A stretch of 64,000 nucleotides of DNA, taken from Kalaharituber pfeilii. Taxonomy: Eukaryota > Ascomycota > Pezizomycetes > Pezizales > Pezizaceae. The DNA lies in NCBI GenBank assembly GCA_015179045.1, contig WHUZ01000109.1:62001-126000 (forward strand). Direction: 5' to 3'. How positions within the stretch are numbered: position 1 is the first letter of the stretch; every line of letters begins with the position of its first letter. The notes below the pieces were generated by a model, which was given only the letters and a program-made list of their open reading frames with translations, was not told the origin of the DNA and ran no database searches. This document shows positions 34,771 to 46,015 of this stretch, piece by piece. The position numbers were made by a program, and so were the translations under genes.

Positions 34771-35396
34771 ACCCTATTTACCGACCCAGTTCTCCAGATG
34801 GCGGAGGCAGCTTCTCACTTGTAGCCTTCTCCGAAGGGTTTGGCCTGGAGGATTGATCATTTGGTGGGATTTGGGGGGCGCGAGCAACTTACTTTTGCTC
34901 TTTTCGAAGGTGCGGCTGAGGGGGCGGAAGATGGCTGAACGCGACGGCCCCCTAGTCTGGTTGACCGTGGGGAGGTAGTCTGCTTGCTTAGCCCCCCGAA
35001 GCGGACTATCTGCAAGTAGTACAGTTCCCATTCTTGGCACTGGCACGTGGTCTATGCATTCCTGTTCAAGCCATCCGCATCCATCGGCTTCTCCCACAAT
35101 AGCACCTACTGCCGGACCCATTCCCTGGCCAACCTCTTCTTGCCCCGATCCTACCATCCAGATCCCTCCAAATTTATGCCCAGCAAACATGAATCTCATT
35201 TATCCTAACCTGACTACAGCACCATTGAATCATACTAAAACAGCGTATATACCACCCCTGTTGAAACACCCTCACGATCTCAAGACTCCAGCTACGCATC
35301 TCGTCCACTCCTTCTCTCGACCTCTAGACTCACTTGACCATTACTGTACGGCTCATTTCTACTCCTCAAAACGCCGATTCTCCCAGCCCCGCTGAC

Positions 35397-35755
35397 CTTA
35401 TGTTTAGTGAGCGGCACGAGCTAGCTCGAGCCGAGCTGGAGAGTGAGCTCGAGCTGGCGTGGCATGAGCTCGAGTCTGGATTGATTATATTGACAAACTA
35501 AACTAAACTAAGCTAAATTTTCATCTTTCTCACTACTATCAGCTAAATTGTGCATTTCGAAGTTGTTGGTAGGTCAGAATGAGATCCAAGTCTCTAATTA
35601 TTACTATATTAGGTATTTACAGTTTATGAAACCTTGCACTGGCTAAGCATTTTAGCGAGCTGTCAAGAAAAACACTAGCATGATCTTGGCTCGTTTGAGC
35701 TCGAGCCAGCTCGAGCTCATGCCAGGCTCGGCTCGTGCCGCTCACTACTTATGTT
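35397..35755. mobile_element. hAT-type MITE, copy 1
   Basis: A 343-bp element (35405-35747) has inverted termini TAGTGAGCGGCACGAGC and 8-bp target duplications CTTATGTT (35397-35404, 35748-35755). Subterminal regions are built from AGCTCGAGC-type words, which allow strong hairpins. The 8-bp duplication and TAG start fit the hAT superfamily. No coding sequence. Confidence 0.9.
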
Positions 35756-36052
35756 CCGACCACAGAGTCCAAAACCTCGGAGTCTCGATTAAAGCAAAAG
35801 CTCACTGTGCACTGCCGACCCGTCGACAATTCCCTCGCCCCAGTATTCTGCAGATCTATCCCATCCCATGCAACCTTGCACCTCAAAACCCGCACAAATT
35901 GCCTGTGCCCCCCCGCCGTGTCCCCGATCTCTGCAATCAAAACCTTCCAATTGTAAACGGCTTCCAACCACATCACCCAGAATAAAGCCAGAAAGATCCT
36001 GCTACGTTCCTCCTCGCCAGCGAGATAAAGCCTTTCAAGCGTCTTCGAGCTG

Positions 36053-36444
36053 TGTCCAGATAGTGAGCGGCACGAGCCGAGCCAGCTCGAGCTCAAACGA
36101 GCCAAGATCATGCTTGTGTTTTTCTTGACAGCTCGCTAAAATGCTTAGCCAGTGCAAGGTTTCATAAACTGTAAATACCTAATATAGTAAAAATTAGAGA
36201 CTTGGAGCTCATTCTGACCTACCAACAACTTCGAAATGCACAATTTAGCTGATAGTAGTGAGAAAGATGAAAATTTAGCTTAGTTTAGTTTAGTTTGTCA
36301 ATATTATGTATATAATCAATCCAGGCTCGAGCTCATGCCACGCCAGCTCGAGCCAGCTCGAGCCGAGCTCACTTACTCACGAGCTGGCTCGAGCTCACCC
36401 TCCAGCTCGGCTCGAGCTAGCTCGTGCCGCTCACTATGTCCAGA
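36053..36444. mobile_element. hAT-type MITE, copy 2 (inverted relative to copy 1)
   Basis: A 376-bp element (36061-36436) has the same termini and 8-bp duplications TGTCCAGA (36053-36060, 36437-36444). Its right subterminal block is longer than in copy 1 because of extra AGCTCGAGCC units. The core (words such as AACTTCGAAATGCACAATTTAG) matches copies 1 and 3. Confidence 0.9.
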
Positions 36445-36559
36445 TACAGCCGACGTTCAAGTACAGCCTGTACCAGCTCCGTCAGCTCTTAGCGCTGGGG
36501 GTACACCAAAAACCGGGTACCCAACGTCATAGACAGATGCCAAATTGGCCACTGGTTCA

Positions 36560-37330
36560 ATGCACTTGGGCATCGGATTATACTGCAGCGGCTCGAGAAC
36601 CAGTTACAATGCTTGAAGGAACTGAGATCAAAGAGAAGTCGTTGCTGAGGGAAGAGATTGAGGAACTGGATCAGGGTGTAACGTCTTCTAATCGTATGGA
36701 GTCAGCAGTGATATCTCAAAAGAGCAGATTGTTACAGATGACAAGAGGATGTGCATAGCCAGGTTAGAGGAGTCTGAAGTTGCCCTAATTGAAGTGGAGT
36801 CTCTCCCGCCGCATATGCCGGTGAAGATAAGGATGAAGCTGCCACTTCCTTACATGGTAATGGAGCCATCCCAGAGGGAGATCCTGTCGACTCACAGGCC
36901 CCCGAGGCGGTTGAGCCAGCAGCGGACAGTCATGGCAAGCTTTTCGCAACTGTTAAAAAGAGGACCTCGGACTCATGCCAGGCACTCCTGTCGCCATGGG
37001 CAGCTGCACCACCGCCACATTTCTTCCACTCAATGCCAGCCAGGAATGTGGGGATGCATGCTGGTACCAGGGCCAGGGTACCTGTAGAAACTTGTCAAGG
37101 TTGTTAGGAGTTTCCAACAGATAAATTACACCCCCTGCGAGCGAAAATTATGAGAAAAGCGAGGGAGATGGAAATGGGCAGGGAAGAGTGGGATGAGTTG
37201 ATAGAGGAGATGGGAGGTGTGTGGAAGGAAAATGGGAGTTTGAGGGCGCTGAGGAGAGCTGCTAGAGGTGCCTGCTCTATGTGGCAAGCAGGTGCTAGGG
37301 CCAGCAGGGGCCAAGAGGTCTGACATGGGA
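36560..37330 (+). other. Coding-like region of unknown origin
   Basis: Several plus-strand frames look biased: EIKEKSLLREEIEELDQG (about 36621-36674), an acidic stretch GEDKDEAATSLHGNGAIPEG and onward to about 37097 in another frame, and MRKAREMEMGREEWDELIEE in a third (about 37149-37315). They do not join without frame changes. The highly charged helices suggest a decayed protein-coding element. I cannot assign a family. Confidence 0.3.
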
Positions 37331-40300
37331 ACAGTTGAAGTTACCCTGAACCACCGAAGGGTTGGAACTATTTACAACGTTTTCATGGAATGCTTTTTGC
37401 GTACATTCAACCCGCCGAGCCGGGCCCCGTTAGGGTATGATGCTATGATGCGGCGGCGAGTTGAGGGAAGGGCGTATTGTAATGGTCACGTTCACCCATT
37501 TGAAGCATCCAATCTTCACGTTACCTGGGTCTCGTTCGAAAAGCACCATGGCTCCATTCGAATATTCCTTGCATCATTACGAATCCGAGTGCCCCCTAGG
37601 ATCTCTCCGCTGTTTGAACGTGACACGAGCTTGTACTGTACAGCCATTGGGGAGAGTTTTGAAATATTAGACAATATGCCGACCTGGCCCTGGCTGAGGG
37701 ATCGATGCCGGAGGTCTCGTCCCTTCCCGAGACCACCACGCCAGGGCAAGAAGGAGAATGGTGGGGTCTCCGTACTCTGCACGTACCACACCAGGGCTAC
37801 TTGCGGTCTCAGCGGGGACACGCGAAGGGCTGCACCACAGCTCAAATGCGAAGCTCCTTTATCATATCGCCGGGCCAACCGTGAGGGTCGGGTTCTCTAA
37901 GAGCGACGGGACGCTGGCACGGTTGATACTATCCTTGAGTCCCGGCTAACCAGACTAAAGTTCCACTCCCCATCCGACTCTGTCTGTAACAGGGCACGTG
38001 GCGTCAATTGACCAGTCACCTTGGTTGCCGATAGATCTGGCGTGCCATCAGATGCGTCGCCAACAGGCAGCCAATGCAGCATTGCGTTCAGTGCACACAC
38101 ACCCAATGTGCGGGCCGTTATCTGGACGCTCTGCAGGTTGAATCGGTGCACACATATATATCTCTACATGGGTATGCATCTCCACGCCCCTCGTTCATGG
38201 CCAACTGCAACTTCCAAGGGACACCATTACTGGTGTGTCACCTTTTCTAACCGATCTTTGGGGACATGCCCTGGTTCCGTCAGAAATTACCACTACTCTG
38301 ATGCTCCCACTTGCTACCTGCAACGAACGGGGCAAAGAGTGGTAAAACGTTCCAGCAACAGTTTGCCACCACGGGCAAGGAAGCCGCGCATCCAGACAGA
38401 AGGATAGTCATATCCAAATGGCGAGATCTGGATTGCATGTGTGGATGGCATGTATTAACGCCCACGCCGGCTCAAGCCCGTCACCATCAAGGGAACAATT
38501 CCGTTCGACCGGTACAGTGGTGTTGGGGCTTCACGGAGGTGCACCTGCATCTCATTTCGGGCCGCGGGAACCGCCCTGCGCAGTGGTATTTATTGCTGGC
38601 ACGGGTAATCTGGCTTTTTTCAAGTACCAGCGGGGTGAGTGTTGAATTTCCATTCTTGCAACCTCTCGGTGGCAGGCTTCATCACCAATCCAATATCCAC
38701 TCCCAACCAGCCAAACACCACCCTTGGAGCATATGGATATGTTTTCAAGGTTGCGCTTTGTAGGAACAAGCCGCCGAAGCGCACAGCAGTGCTTTTCCAA
38801 ATCATGCACCTTCCAGCTCGAGAAGACAACGAGTCGTAGTACCCACATTTTCCCCCCCAGCCCGCGTTGACGGATGCGTGACACAATCTCAATGGGAATG
38901 TGCTAGTTCAAGTACAAGTATATACATCACGGCCATCGGCAGTCCGTCCTGTATTGAACCCGCATAGGCACTCTGAACCTGTACTTTTTCACAAAGTAGA
39001 GCTTAGTTGAGTGAAACTGACGGTCGCTCGTCTCACTCCTGGCGGACAAGACAAGCCGGGACCTTTGTGAGTGCTGCAGAGAGGAGAGAGGAAACCCCAC
39101 AAACAGCGAAGATTATCTTGACCCCCGCTTCCTCCCCTACTAGGTGATCAGTTGGGTCATTATTCCCTGGGGATAGGTTGACGGTAAAATGAGATGGCAT
39201 AAAGGCCAGTCGGGAGAGACGATGCGCAGGTTCCTTTCCTGGCCGTGTCGATGCTATGCTTGCAGATGGAGGTATATATTTGCAGAACGAATTTAGCCAT
39301 TGCGAAGAACACATATCTGAATAGTTGGAGTGTGATAAAGCCAAGGAACTCAGGAAGAGCGTGGCTATGTTGAGCTTTCCAACAGCACAAGCAGCGGTGG
39401 AGAGGAAGAACACCGGCGACACGAGTTCCGGTGGTGAGAATACTACTCAAACTGACCAATACGAATAAGTATGTAAGTAACAAAAAATTAGCAAAAGTGC
39501 GGGAACCTTGGAGGGCTTCCCCATTGCAGTCAGGGGAACTGGCGGGACATAACCTCCAGCCCCAGAAAAACCGTCTGGCCGGCTCCATAGACGCATATCC
39601 GCCCCGCATTGCTGTGTCACAGCTGAGAGGAAATACCACGCCGGTCATAAGTACAGTAAGGAATAGTAACGGATATCAAAACTTGTTTAAGCCTGTAAAT
39701 TCCATTTTGGTCAGTCCTCAACTCACAAGCACACATGCATCTCTAGATCCTCAGTTCAATCAATGCTCGTCTACACCTCAAAAAAAAATACCGCATGAGG
39801 GAATATGCAAACGAGCTATATGTTTGTTTGCTCTGTTCGATTGTCGACCTGAGAGGCGGCAATTCGATCAGCACCGCGATCTGGGGGCCATTTGTCAAGG
39901 CACTTCGTTTCGAAGCCTACAAATTTTCTGCTCGCTTGGAACTTACTGCAGCCATGACAGAAAGCAAAATGTGCGCACAGGAGAAGGCCCGTGAGACTAT
40001 ATTAGGCATAGTCTCGTGCCCTAGATAAATTTTAATAGCGAATTCTGCGAGGATAATAGCGACTGTATAACGTAGATAGTTTCTCTTTGCATGTGATTCC
40101 ATTACTAGGTCTCTCGTTTCTTCGCACTGCGATGTTCTTGCACACTAGAGTCTGCTCCAGGAGAGCAGAAGGCTCCGCTGATTTACGCTAGTAGAACTGG
40201 TGCTTTATATTGATACTCGTAAGAAGTAAGGAAAAAAGAAAAAAAAAGGAAAACTCGGAATTAAAGCAGTGATAATAATAATAATAAGCGGAACAAGAGG

Positions 40301-40665
40301 AGCTCCAGCGGATTTAGGGTAACACAAACTCACGATCAGCTACATTGTATCGCAAGACTTTCGCAATGTTCATATCCGCTTCATGCATGACCCCAAATAC
40401 AGCTAAAATGGACAAAGTAGCGCTAATATGATTCTAATTCTGCAATAAGATTCACAATGCCACGTGGGCGGGATTAATAGGCCCTGGGCTGACTGATATT
40501 TTTCAGAAATCTTAGACCCTCCAGAACGTGTCTAGGACCTTCAAAGCTGCGCTCTGTGCCCTGGTAGCTAGTTACTCGGTATTCTACATTTGTCAACGGG
40601 ATATAGGAATCTTATACACCACAGGATGCCCTGCTAGAAATTGAAAAAAAAAAACCATGAGGGAG
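37331..40665. other. Long spacer, no gene recognised
   Basis: Open frames at 37268-37900 (+), 38311-38763 (+), 38552-38892 (-) and 39160-39648 (-) reach 90-210 codons but show no domain, and overlapping frames are equally open, so none is called. TAACCAGACTA near 37949 resembles the micro-insert word. Sequence from 40040 on is AT-rich. Confidence 0.35.
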
Positions 40666-40725
40666 AATGAGGAATTTGTTTTTTTTTTTTATATCAGTAC
40701 TCGCGTGCCGCGGGAAAATGAGGAA
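40666..40725 (-). mobile_element. LINE A 3'-end insertion (half hairpin)
   Basis: Direct repeats AATGAGGAA (40666-40674 and 40717-40725) flank a T run and the right half of the hairpin (minus strand CGCGGCACGCGAGTACTGATAT then A run). Confidence 0.7.
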
Positions 40726-40924
40726 GAAAAAAAAAAAGAGGAGAAAGAAACGTGAGGCTAAGAAGGCTACGTAGCGGACTTTCGCGAGGTTTTTACAAGT
40801 CCTTCCATTCTTCTTTAAATTTCTCAAAGAAGTTTTTATTTTTTTTAGCCTTTTAAATGGTAGTTTTTTTCCTTCTTGAAGGAAAGAGTTAGAGGAATTT
40901 ATTTTTAACGATGTTTTATTCCAT

Positions 40925-41010
40925 GTTCCATGATAATCGCCATAGCCTATAAGGCGGCAAGCGATCAATAATAGTTAAAAAAAAAAAAAAAAAAAAAAAA
41001 AGTTCCATGA
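40925..41010 (+). mobile_element. LINE A hairpin micro-insertion
   Basis: A 68-bp insert (40934-41001) lies between GTTCCATGA repeats (40925-40933, 41002-41010). Unique part is about 43 bp: TAATCGCCATAG...AAGCGATC...AATAGTT, then about 25 A. Hairpin arms are ATCGC/GCGAT instead of CTCGC/GCGAG. Confidence 0.85.
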
Positions 41011-41165
41011 GTTTCAGATCAACCCTCGTTTCTCTCTTTCTTATTTTTCTGTTACAAAATAAAATTTTTCGAATTTCATTTCAAAGTTTTTAACAACAGA
41101 ATAAATGTAGTGAAAAGAAGATCTTAGCATTTTATTAAATTCTTTCTTGAAACTGGTTACTGTTT

Positions 41166-41467
41166 TTAGAGATATAAACCATTGTATGCCTGGCATGACC
41201 CGCAATGGCGTTTGAACGCTCCAGCTTTCGATTCTGTTTCTATGGAGATATATTCTGAATTAGGACGAAGAGGTTTATGCCGGTATATGCCTTTTTTTTT
41301 TATATCATTACTCGCATGCCGCCCTCAGGGCTATGGCGAGTGTATATGCCTTGCTTCCTATACGTTTTACGTTGTTGTGCCCAGTGGGGTGCGGATACAA
41401 TAATACTCCCAGGTGAAACCAATTTGTTGCTAGTAATGGCTAAAAGATCCAAATTCGGCCAATTCTA
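41166..41467 (+). pseudogene. Exon-like reading frame interrupted by a hairpin micro-insertion
   Basis: After a TTTTTAG acceptor-like site near 41164-41170, a plus frame reads YKPLYAWHDPQWRLNAP through RRGLCRYMP, where a LINE A hairpin (41294-41341, with duplication GTATATGCCTT) interrupts. If the insert and one duplication are removed the frame continues CFLYVLRCCAQWGADTIILP to a stop at 41466-41468. The gain of continuity suggests the interrupted sequence was once coding. Family unknown. Confidence 0.35.
41283..41352 (-). mobile_element. LINE A hairpin micro-insertion
   Basis: A 48-bp insert (41294-41341) on the minus strand between GTATATGCCTT repeats (41283-41293, 41342-41352). It starts ACTCGCCATAG and holds the complete hairpin, ATGATAT and a short A tail. 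Confidence 0.85.
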
Positions 41468-41469
41468 AA

Positions 41470-42252
41470 CTGCAAGGGCGCAAAAATTTGAGATGTTGCA
41501 TATTCGCAGGATCCCACTGGTACGGCAGACTTCAGAGGGAGCTGTAGTAGCAGGCTGGATTGTCCGAACACGATAATGCCTCTTGCATACTGTGCTTCAA
41601 CGGCCCGCCACTCCAAATGGCATGGAAGTGCGGCAACAAAAGCACCCGCACAAAGGCAGCCAACCAGCCAACAATCGATGTTGGAGTTGGGGAGAAGGCT
41701 GGGACAAGCCGACCCTAATCCGCTGGTTGATGCAGAGTTGGCGAAGCATAGCCATTGAGTGTGGATCCCCTGCTTCCGAACTCAGTCCAGTAGCCAAGCC
41801 CAGTCCAGATGGGCAACGCTAGCCCGGCTAGGCAAGGGATAGACATTTATATATATCACACAACCCCTTCTCTTGCAGCTATTCGCCAATGTAGGGCGGC
41901 AAGGGAGGGGACATGTGATTGCCCGCGCGTACTCTCTACATCTCTGTGCCTGCTGTTTCCCAAAATGGGCCTTGATTTCGTGCGGGGGGCCTCAAGAGTA
42001 GAGAGGGGAGTTTGGGGATATTTTGGGGCGCCACTCAGTTAGGTACTGAAGGGAAGCCGAGATCTCCCCTCCGTAGTGCTTGTATTCTCGTGAAGGCATT
42101 GTGAACTTCTCCCGAGGCAAGGCAAACGGCATTGATTCCCGGCGCTTTCTGTTCCGTGTATAGAGGAGGTGAAATATGTCCAGATCACCATCACCATATG
42201 GAGAAAGGGCTGGCAAGGTGGCGGAACCTGTGGTGTGTTTATATAAAGAAAA
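41470..42252. other. Spacer, no gene seen
   Basis: ORFs of 60-80 codons overlap on both strands without recognisable features. Nothing supported. Confidence 0.3.
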
Positions 42253-42332
42253 TATCGTGCGTATTTTTTTTTTTTAAAAAAAATATCATTGATCGCATGC
42301 CGCCCTATGGGCTATGCGATCTATCGTGCGTA
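42253..42332 (-). mobile_element. LINE A hairpin micro-insertion
   Basis: A 58-bp insert (42264-42321) lies between TATCGTGCGTA repeats (42253-42263, 42322-42332). On the minus strand it starts GATCGCATAG; the outer stem is GATCGC/GCGATC. Confidence 0.85.
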
Positions 42333-43053
42333 GGCCGAAGCTTCGTGCAAGTTACCTACCCACAAAATGGACACTTCGACGGGGGCAAGGAGAATATATA
42401 CTGCGTTCCGTCAGAATATTTTGCTCAAGTCTATAATTCCACACCCATATATGACCCCCGTCCAAGAGTACAGATGCATCTCCTCTTAGCTTCGCCTGTG
42501 TCTTGCGCGCTTAGCGCTATTTCTTGTTATCCCCGCTCCTAATTGGTATAATTGGTCGTTAATCGCTCATCCCTCTCTCTAGGCCTATACACCTACTACA
42601 ATCATTTGTCATAGGCACCGTCAATTTTCATTGTTGATCTACAAAAGTCAATCTAGCCAAAACTTAGGTTAACTTAGCACGCACTCTCTCCACATTTTCG
42701 CAATCGGGTTTGAGGGAATTTTGATCAAATCGTCGATGCAGATGATCTAAGAGAATATATTACACTCGAACATGTTATATTTACTTATTTTATATATCAT
42801 TACTCGCATGCCGCCCTGTGGGCTATGGCGAGGTTAGATACAAATGAAAGGAGAATTAGGAAATAGCTAAACTGCAGAGGTTAGTGAAACAGGAAATTCT
42901 TCTGTTGAGCTACATCAACAGTGGACATGAATATGAGAAAAAGCCCGGAACTGAAAGCTAACGTTCTCTCCGCCTCCCAAGTTAAAGTAAGGAAAGAAAA
43001 ATCATCGCCCTGTCCACCCCACCATCTCGGCCAAGGGATCCCTCTTGCCCTCC

Positions 43054-43208
43054 TCCGCCTTCTTGATGGAAACTGTTGGAATGGGCAGGGCGGGAATAAT
43101 TTAACGTAGTCTATTTTTCCTTTGTTTTATTTCTCTATATATCCTCATGTTACCTTCGTGTATTTACCTATACCTCACCATAGCCTATCAGGCGGCATGT
43201 GAGTAATG

Positions 43209-43246
<38 letters not shown>

Positions 43247-43252
43247 GCCTTC
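43054..43252 (+). mobile_element. LINE A 3'-end insertion (181 bp) with TSD
   Basis: TCCGCCTTC at 43054-43062 and 43244-43252 flanks a plus-strand tail of family A. The hairpin has CTCAC/GTGAG arms (about 43172-43203), a compensated pair compared with CTCGC/GCGAG. The A run is about 30 nt. Confidence 0.85.
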
Positions 43253-43376
43253 GGTGGGTCTCTCACTGCGTCTGCCCCCCTTGGCCACTTTCATCTCCAT
43301 ACTCTGCATTCATTCCAGATGTAATCCGCCGTCTCTTCGGCTTCGCCGCACCACCTGCACTTTGGGCTCCTTCCTT

Positions 43377-43460
43377 GCCTATCTTGTGTGCCCTGCCATG
43401 GCGAACAGCTGGCGGGGTTATGTAATTTAAAAAAAAAAAAAAAAAAAGCCTATCTTGTGT
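43377..43460 (+). mobile_element. LINE B hairpin micro-insertion
   Basis: A 58-bp insert (43390-43447) lies between GCCTATCTTGTGT repeats (43377-43389, 43448-43460). It starts GCCCTGCCATGGCGAACAGC and ends GGGGTTATGTAATTT plus an A run; a few bases are missing in the middle relative to other copies. Confidence 0.85.
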
Positions 43461-43705
43461 CTCCAGGCTCTAAGGCTCTTACCTCCCAGCAGTCCCGCTA
43501 GTGTGGTGACTAGACCGCCTAGGCGCTCCCGTGGTCTGTACCTTAGGTCCATCTAGCTCTCTTTCTCGCCCTTTGAGCTCTCGCCTCCATTCGCAACCCT
43601 GCCTCTGTCACGGTCTCATCCTGGTAGGGTAGGAGGGTGCCGATTTTGGCCGCTCTATTGGCCCTCTCGTTGCCTTCGATGCCTTTGTGGCCCTTTATCC
43701 ACAGC

Positions 43706-43757
43706 ACTGCTACGTCCATACCTCGCCATAGCCTTTCAGGCGGCACGCGAGTAATGA

Positions 43758-43788
<31 letters not shown>

Positions 43789-43801
43789 CTGCTACGTCCA
43801 T
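43706..43801 (+). mobile_element. LINE A hairpin micro-insertion
   Basis: A 68-bp insert (43720-43787) lies between ACTGCTACGTCCAT repeats (43706-43719, 43788-43801). Unique part is 41 bp (ACCTCGCCATAGCC...GCGAGTAATGATAT), then about 27 A. It splits the RNase H frame of the host LINE. Confidence 0.9.
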
Positions 43802-43874
43802 GCCTCCTCGTTTGACCCTTTCTTCCCAGGCCTCTCGGACTAGCTGGGCTGCTCCTCCAGGCGTTGGGTGGCCC

Positions 43875-43982
43875 CAATGAATCCAACAGGCCGTGATCTG
43901 CATTGGACTGAAACCGCCTGGACCGGTCCAGGCGACCCTCACGAGGCCAGGCCAGCCCCAGAATCTCACGGTCCAGGCCAGG
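43875..43982. mobile_element. hAT-type MITE (CAATGAATCC family), 3'-truncated
   Basis: It begins CAATGAATCCAACAGGCC and follows the 200-bp element at 60104-60303 for about 108 bp, then stops at the start of LINE B sequence. Confidence 0.8.
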
Positions 43983-45678
43983 GGTCCCACAGGGGTCCCC
44001 ACTGTCGCCGGTGCTCTTCCTGATTTTTATGGCACCAACAATGGAGAAGATTGAGAGGAGAGTAAGGGGGGTAGCGACAGGGGTGGAGGTTGAGGCGCCT
44101 TCGTATGTGGACGACATAGCAGTGATGGTCCTGGACTAGCATGGCTATTGGGACATGGGGAGACTGAGAGAGAAAGTGAAAAAGGAGATGAAAGCAGTAG
44201 CAGAAGAGGAGCAAATCCCACTGGAGGAGTCGAAGTGGGAAATGATAACGTTTGGCATGGGGAAGAGGCAGAAGAGAGAGGGGGAGTTCCTAAAGTGGCT
44301 GGGGGTTATTTTTAATGAAAACTTAACCTTCACGGCGCACTGGAAGAATAGGGTAGGCAGGGCGAGGGGTCTGGCAGGAGCACTGGCGGGGTTGGGAAAC
44401 AGGGACTGGGGTATGAGCCCGAGGAGCTGGAGGCAAGTCTACATGGGCATGATTAGAGCGGTGGCGAGGTGGGGGAGCGAAATTGGATAGAGAGGCCAGA
44501 AGGAGTGGAGAAAGGAGATAGAACGGTTGCAGCTCCGAGTCCTGAAGAAGGCAGCTGGGGGAGGGAGGGGAGCGGGGGCGGAGGGGGTGAATGCGGTGTG
44601 TGGGGTGGAGGAGGTAGAGACGGTCCTAGATGCGGCGCAGGCAAGGGCAATCATCCGGGACTGGCGGAGCTGTGCACGGCGGACTTTAAAGAAGGTAATG
44701 AGGAGGTAGAAGAAGAGGCGAGAAATTGGAGAGACTGGGGGTGCAGTGGGCACTGGTGGAGGAGGATGGATATGAAACGGTGCTGGACCGTTGGCAGGGC
44801 CAGTGGGCGCGATTCTCAGAAGAGGGGGAGGAGATCTCATGGGGAGGAGGATGTGAGGTGGTAGGGGTAGAAACTGCGGAGAGGCTGGGGAGGAAGAAGG
44901 GGGGCCAAGAGGAATGGGAGACCTCGATTGAGGAGGCTGGAAGGGAGAGAGCTGTCTTCTTTTCAGATGGCAGTAAGATCGAGGATATGAAGGTGGGGCA
45001 GGTGTGTGGGGGAGGTCGGCAGTGGTAGCGGAGGTGGTGGAAGAACAGCGACGGTTTTCGACGGGGGGGGGTTAGGGGGGTGAGAAGAGCACTGGAGAGT
45101 GCACCGGAGGAACTACCGGTCCTGATATGTCTGGATTCGGAAGCCGCCGTCATGGTGATTCAGAAGGCGGGCAGGGTGGGAAAGGGAAAGACGAAGGATG
45201 TGAGAAGGGTGGTGAATGCAGTGGCGAGGAGAAAGAGGAAGGGGGGGATGCGAAACTGTTGTGGGTAAAAGCCCATATCGGAATCGCAGGCAACGAGAAG
45301 GCAGATGAGATGGCAAAGAAGGGGACGGCGAAGAAGGGAGGGAGGTGGCCACCGGGAGCGGGGTGCGCCAGAGAGTCAAGGCATGGAGAAAGGAGAAGAG
45401 GGAGGTAAGGGGTATGGGGGAGGGAACGCCATGTTATGGAGCAGAGCGGCGGTGTCCAACTTCACGGCCATGCGCCTGGAAAGAGGGAGGTGCAAGGCAT
45501 GGTTGAAGAGGATATCATAGGAGTGGCGGAATCGGAGAAGTGCAGCTGCGGGGAGGCCCAGACGGGGGAGCACCTAGCCTTCCAGTGCAGTCAGCAGAGG
45601 TTTCGTCCAGAAGGCTTTAGAGAATGGGGGGACATGGAGAAGAACTGGAAAAGGACGGCGGAGAATGGGCAGGAGTGA
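43983..45678 (+). pseudogene. LINE B ORF2 remnant: reverse transcriptase and RNase H
   Basis: RT block GVPQGSPLSPVLFLIFMAP (43983-44040) and catalytic YVDDIAVMV (about 44104-44130), then a stop, thumb-like sequence WEMITFGMGKRQKREGEFLKWLGV and onward. RNase H: FFSDGSKIEDM, CLDSEAAVMVIQKAG, LLWVKAHIGIAGNEKADEMAKKG (about 45258-45324). The terminal zinc-like CSCGEAQTGEHLAFQC lies at about 45544-45590. Several frame changes and stops separate these blocks, so the protein is dead. RT plus RNase H fits Tad1-like fungal LINEs. Confidence 0.8.
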
Positions 45679-46010
45679 GATGAGTTGGAAAGGTTCTTTT
45701 CCGGGATCGGGTTTTAGAAGCGTGCGATTTACCGACCCGGATCGGGGAAACGAGAAGTTTGCGTTCCGGGATGCGAAGGTGTGGAGAAGAGGGGAGGGGG
45801 GGAGAGGTGGAGAGATATAGGGGAGCCTCCCTGATGCAGAAACCGGAAGAACTGTCCGGAAGTTTCTGGAATCAGGTTTCTAGAAGGGGAGAGGGGGCGG
45901 TGGAATGGGGATGTGTGTATATAGAAGTTTCTTTGTTAAGCCTTGCCCAGGGACCCTGCCATGGCTTGGCGCTGCAAGCGGGGGTTACGTGATGTAAAAA
46001 AAAAAAAAAA
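43983..46010 (+). mobile_element. LINE family B, 5'-truncated
   Basis: Starts inside the reverse transcriptase and ends with the family B tail: CCCTGCCATGG...GCTGCAAGCGGGGGTTACGTGATGT at about 45952-45995, then an A run. This copy shows that the stand-alone hairpin insertions of type B come from the 3' end of this LINE. The 3' UTR (45680-45950) is purine-rich. Confidence 0.8.
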
Positions 46011-46015
46011 TCAGG

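Larger units (their letters stand above)
34771..36500 (-). other. Unrecognised, once contiguous sequence split by two MITEs
   Basis: Removing the two hAT-type MITEs (35405-35747 and 36061-36436) with one copy of each target duplication joins 34771-35404, 35756-36060 and 36445-36500. Long minus-strand frames occur in each piece (34774-35199; 35749-36060), with GC-rich coding-like composition, but joining them does not give one uninterrupted frame. I do not recognise the protein. It may be a decayed host gene or an older transposon. Confidence 0.3.
42790..43874 (-). mobile_element. LINE family A remnant (3' part), interrupted by three insertions
   Basis: The 3' end (hairpin, minus strand) lies at about 42798-42832. 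Minus-strand frames further right give the RNase H region (about 43870-43545: RVKRGGMDVAVLWIKGHKGIEGNERANRAAKIG, split by an insert) and the terminal zinc-like motif region (about 43250-43380). Three later insertions break it at 43063-43243, 43390-43447 and 43720-43787. The left end is AT-rich 3' UTR. The right end meets a hAT MITE fragment at 43875. Confidence 0.7.

Noticed and set aside
37268..37900. 210-codon plus-strand ORF
   Set aside because: No domain; the opposite strand is open over the same span (37516-37878), so length alone is not evidence.
39160..39648. 162-codon minus ORF with a hydrophobic middle
   Set aside because: No recognisable family, no supported splice model, overlapping alternative frames of similar length.
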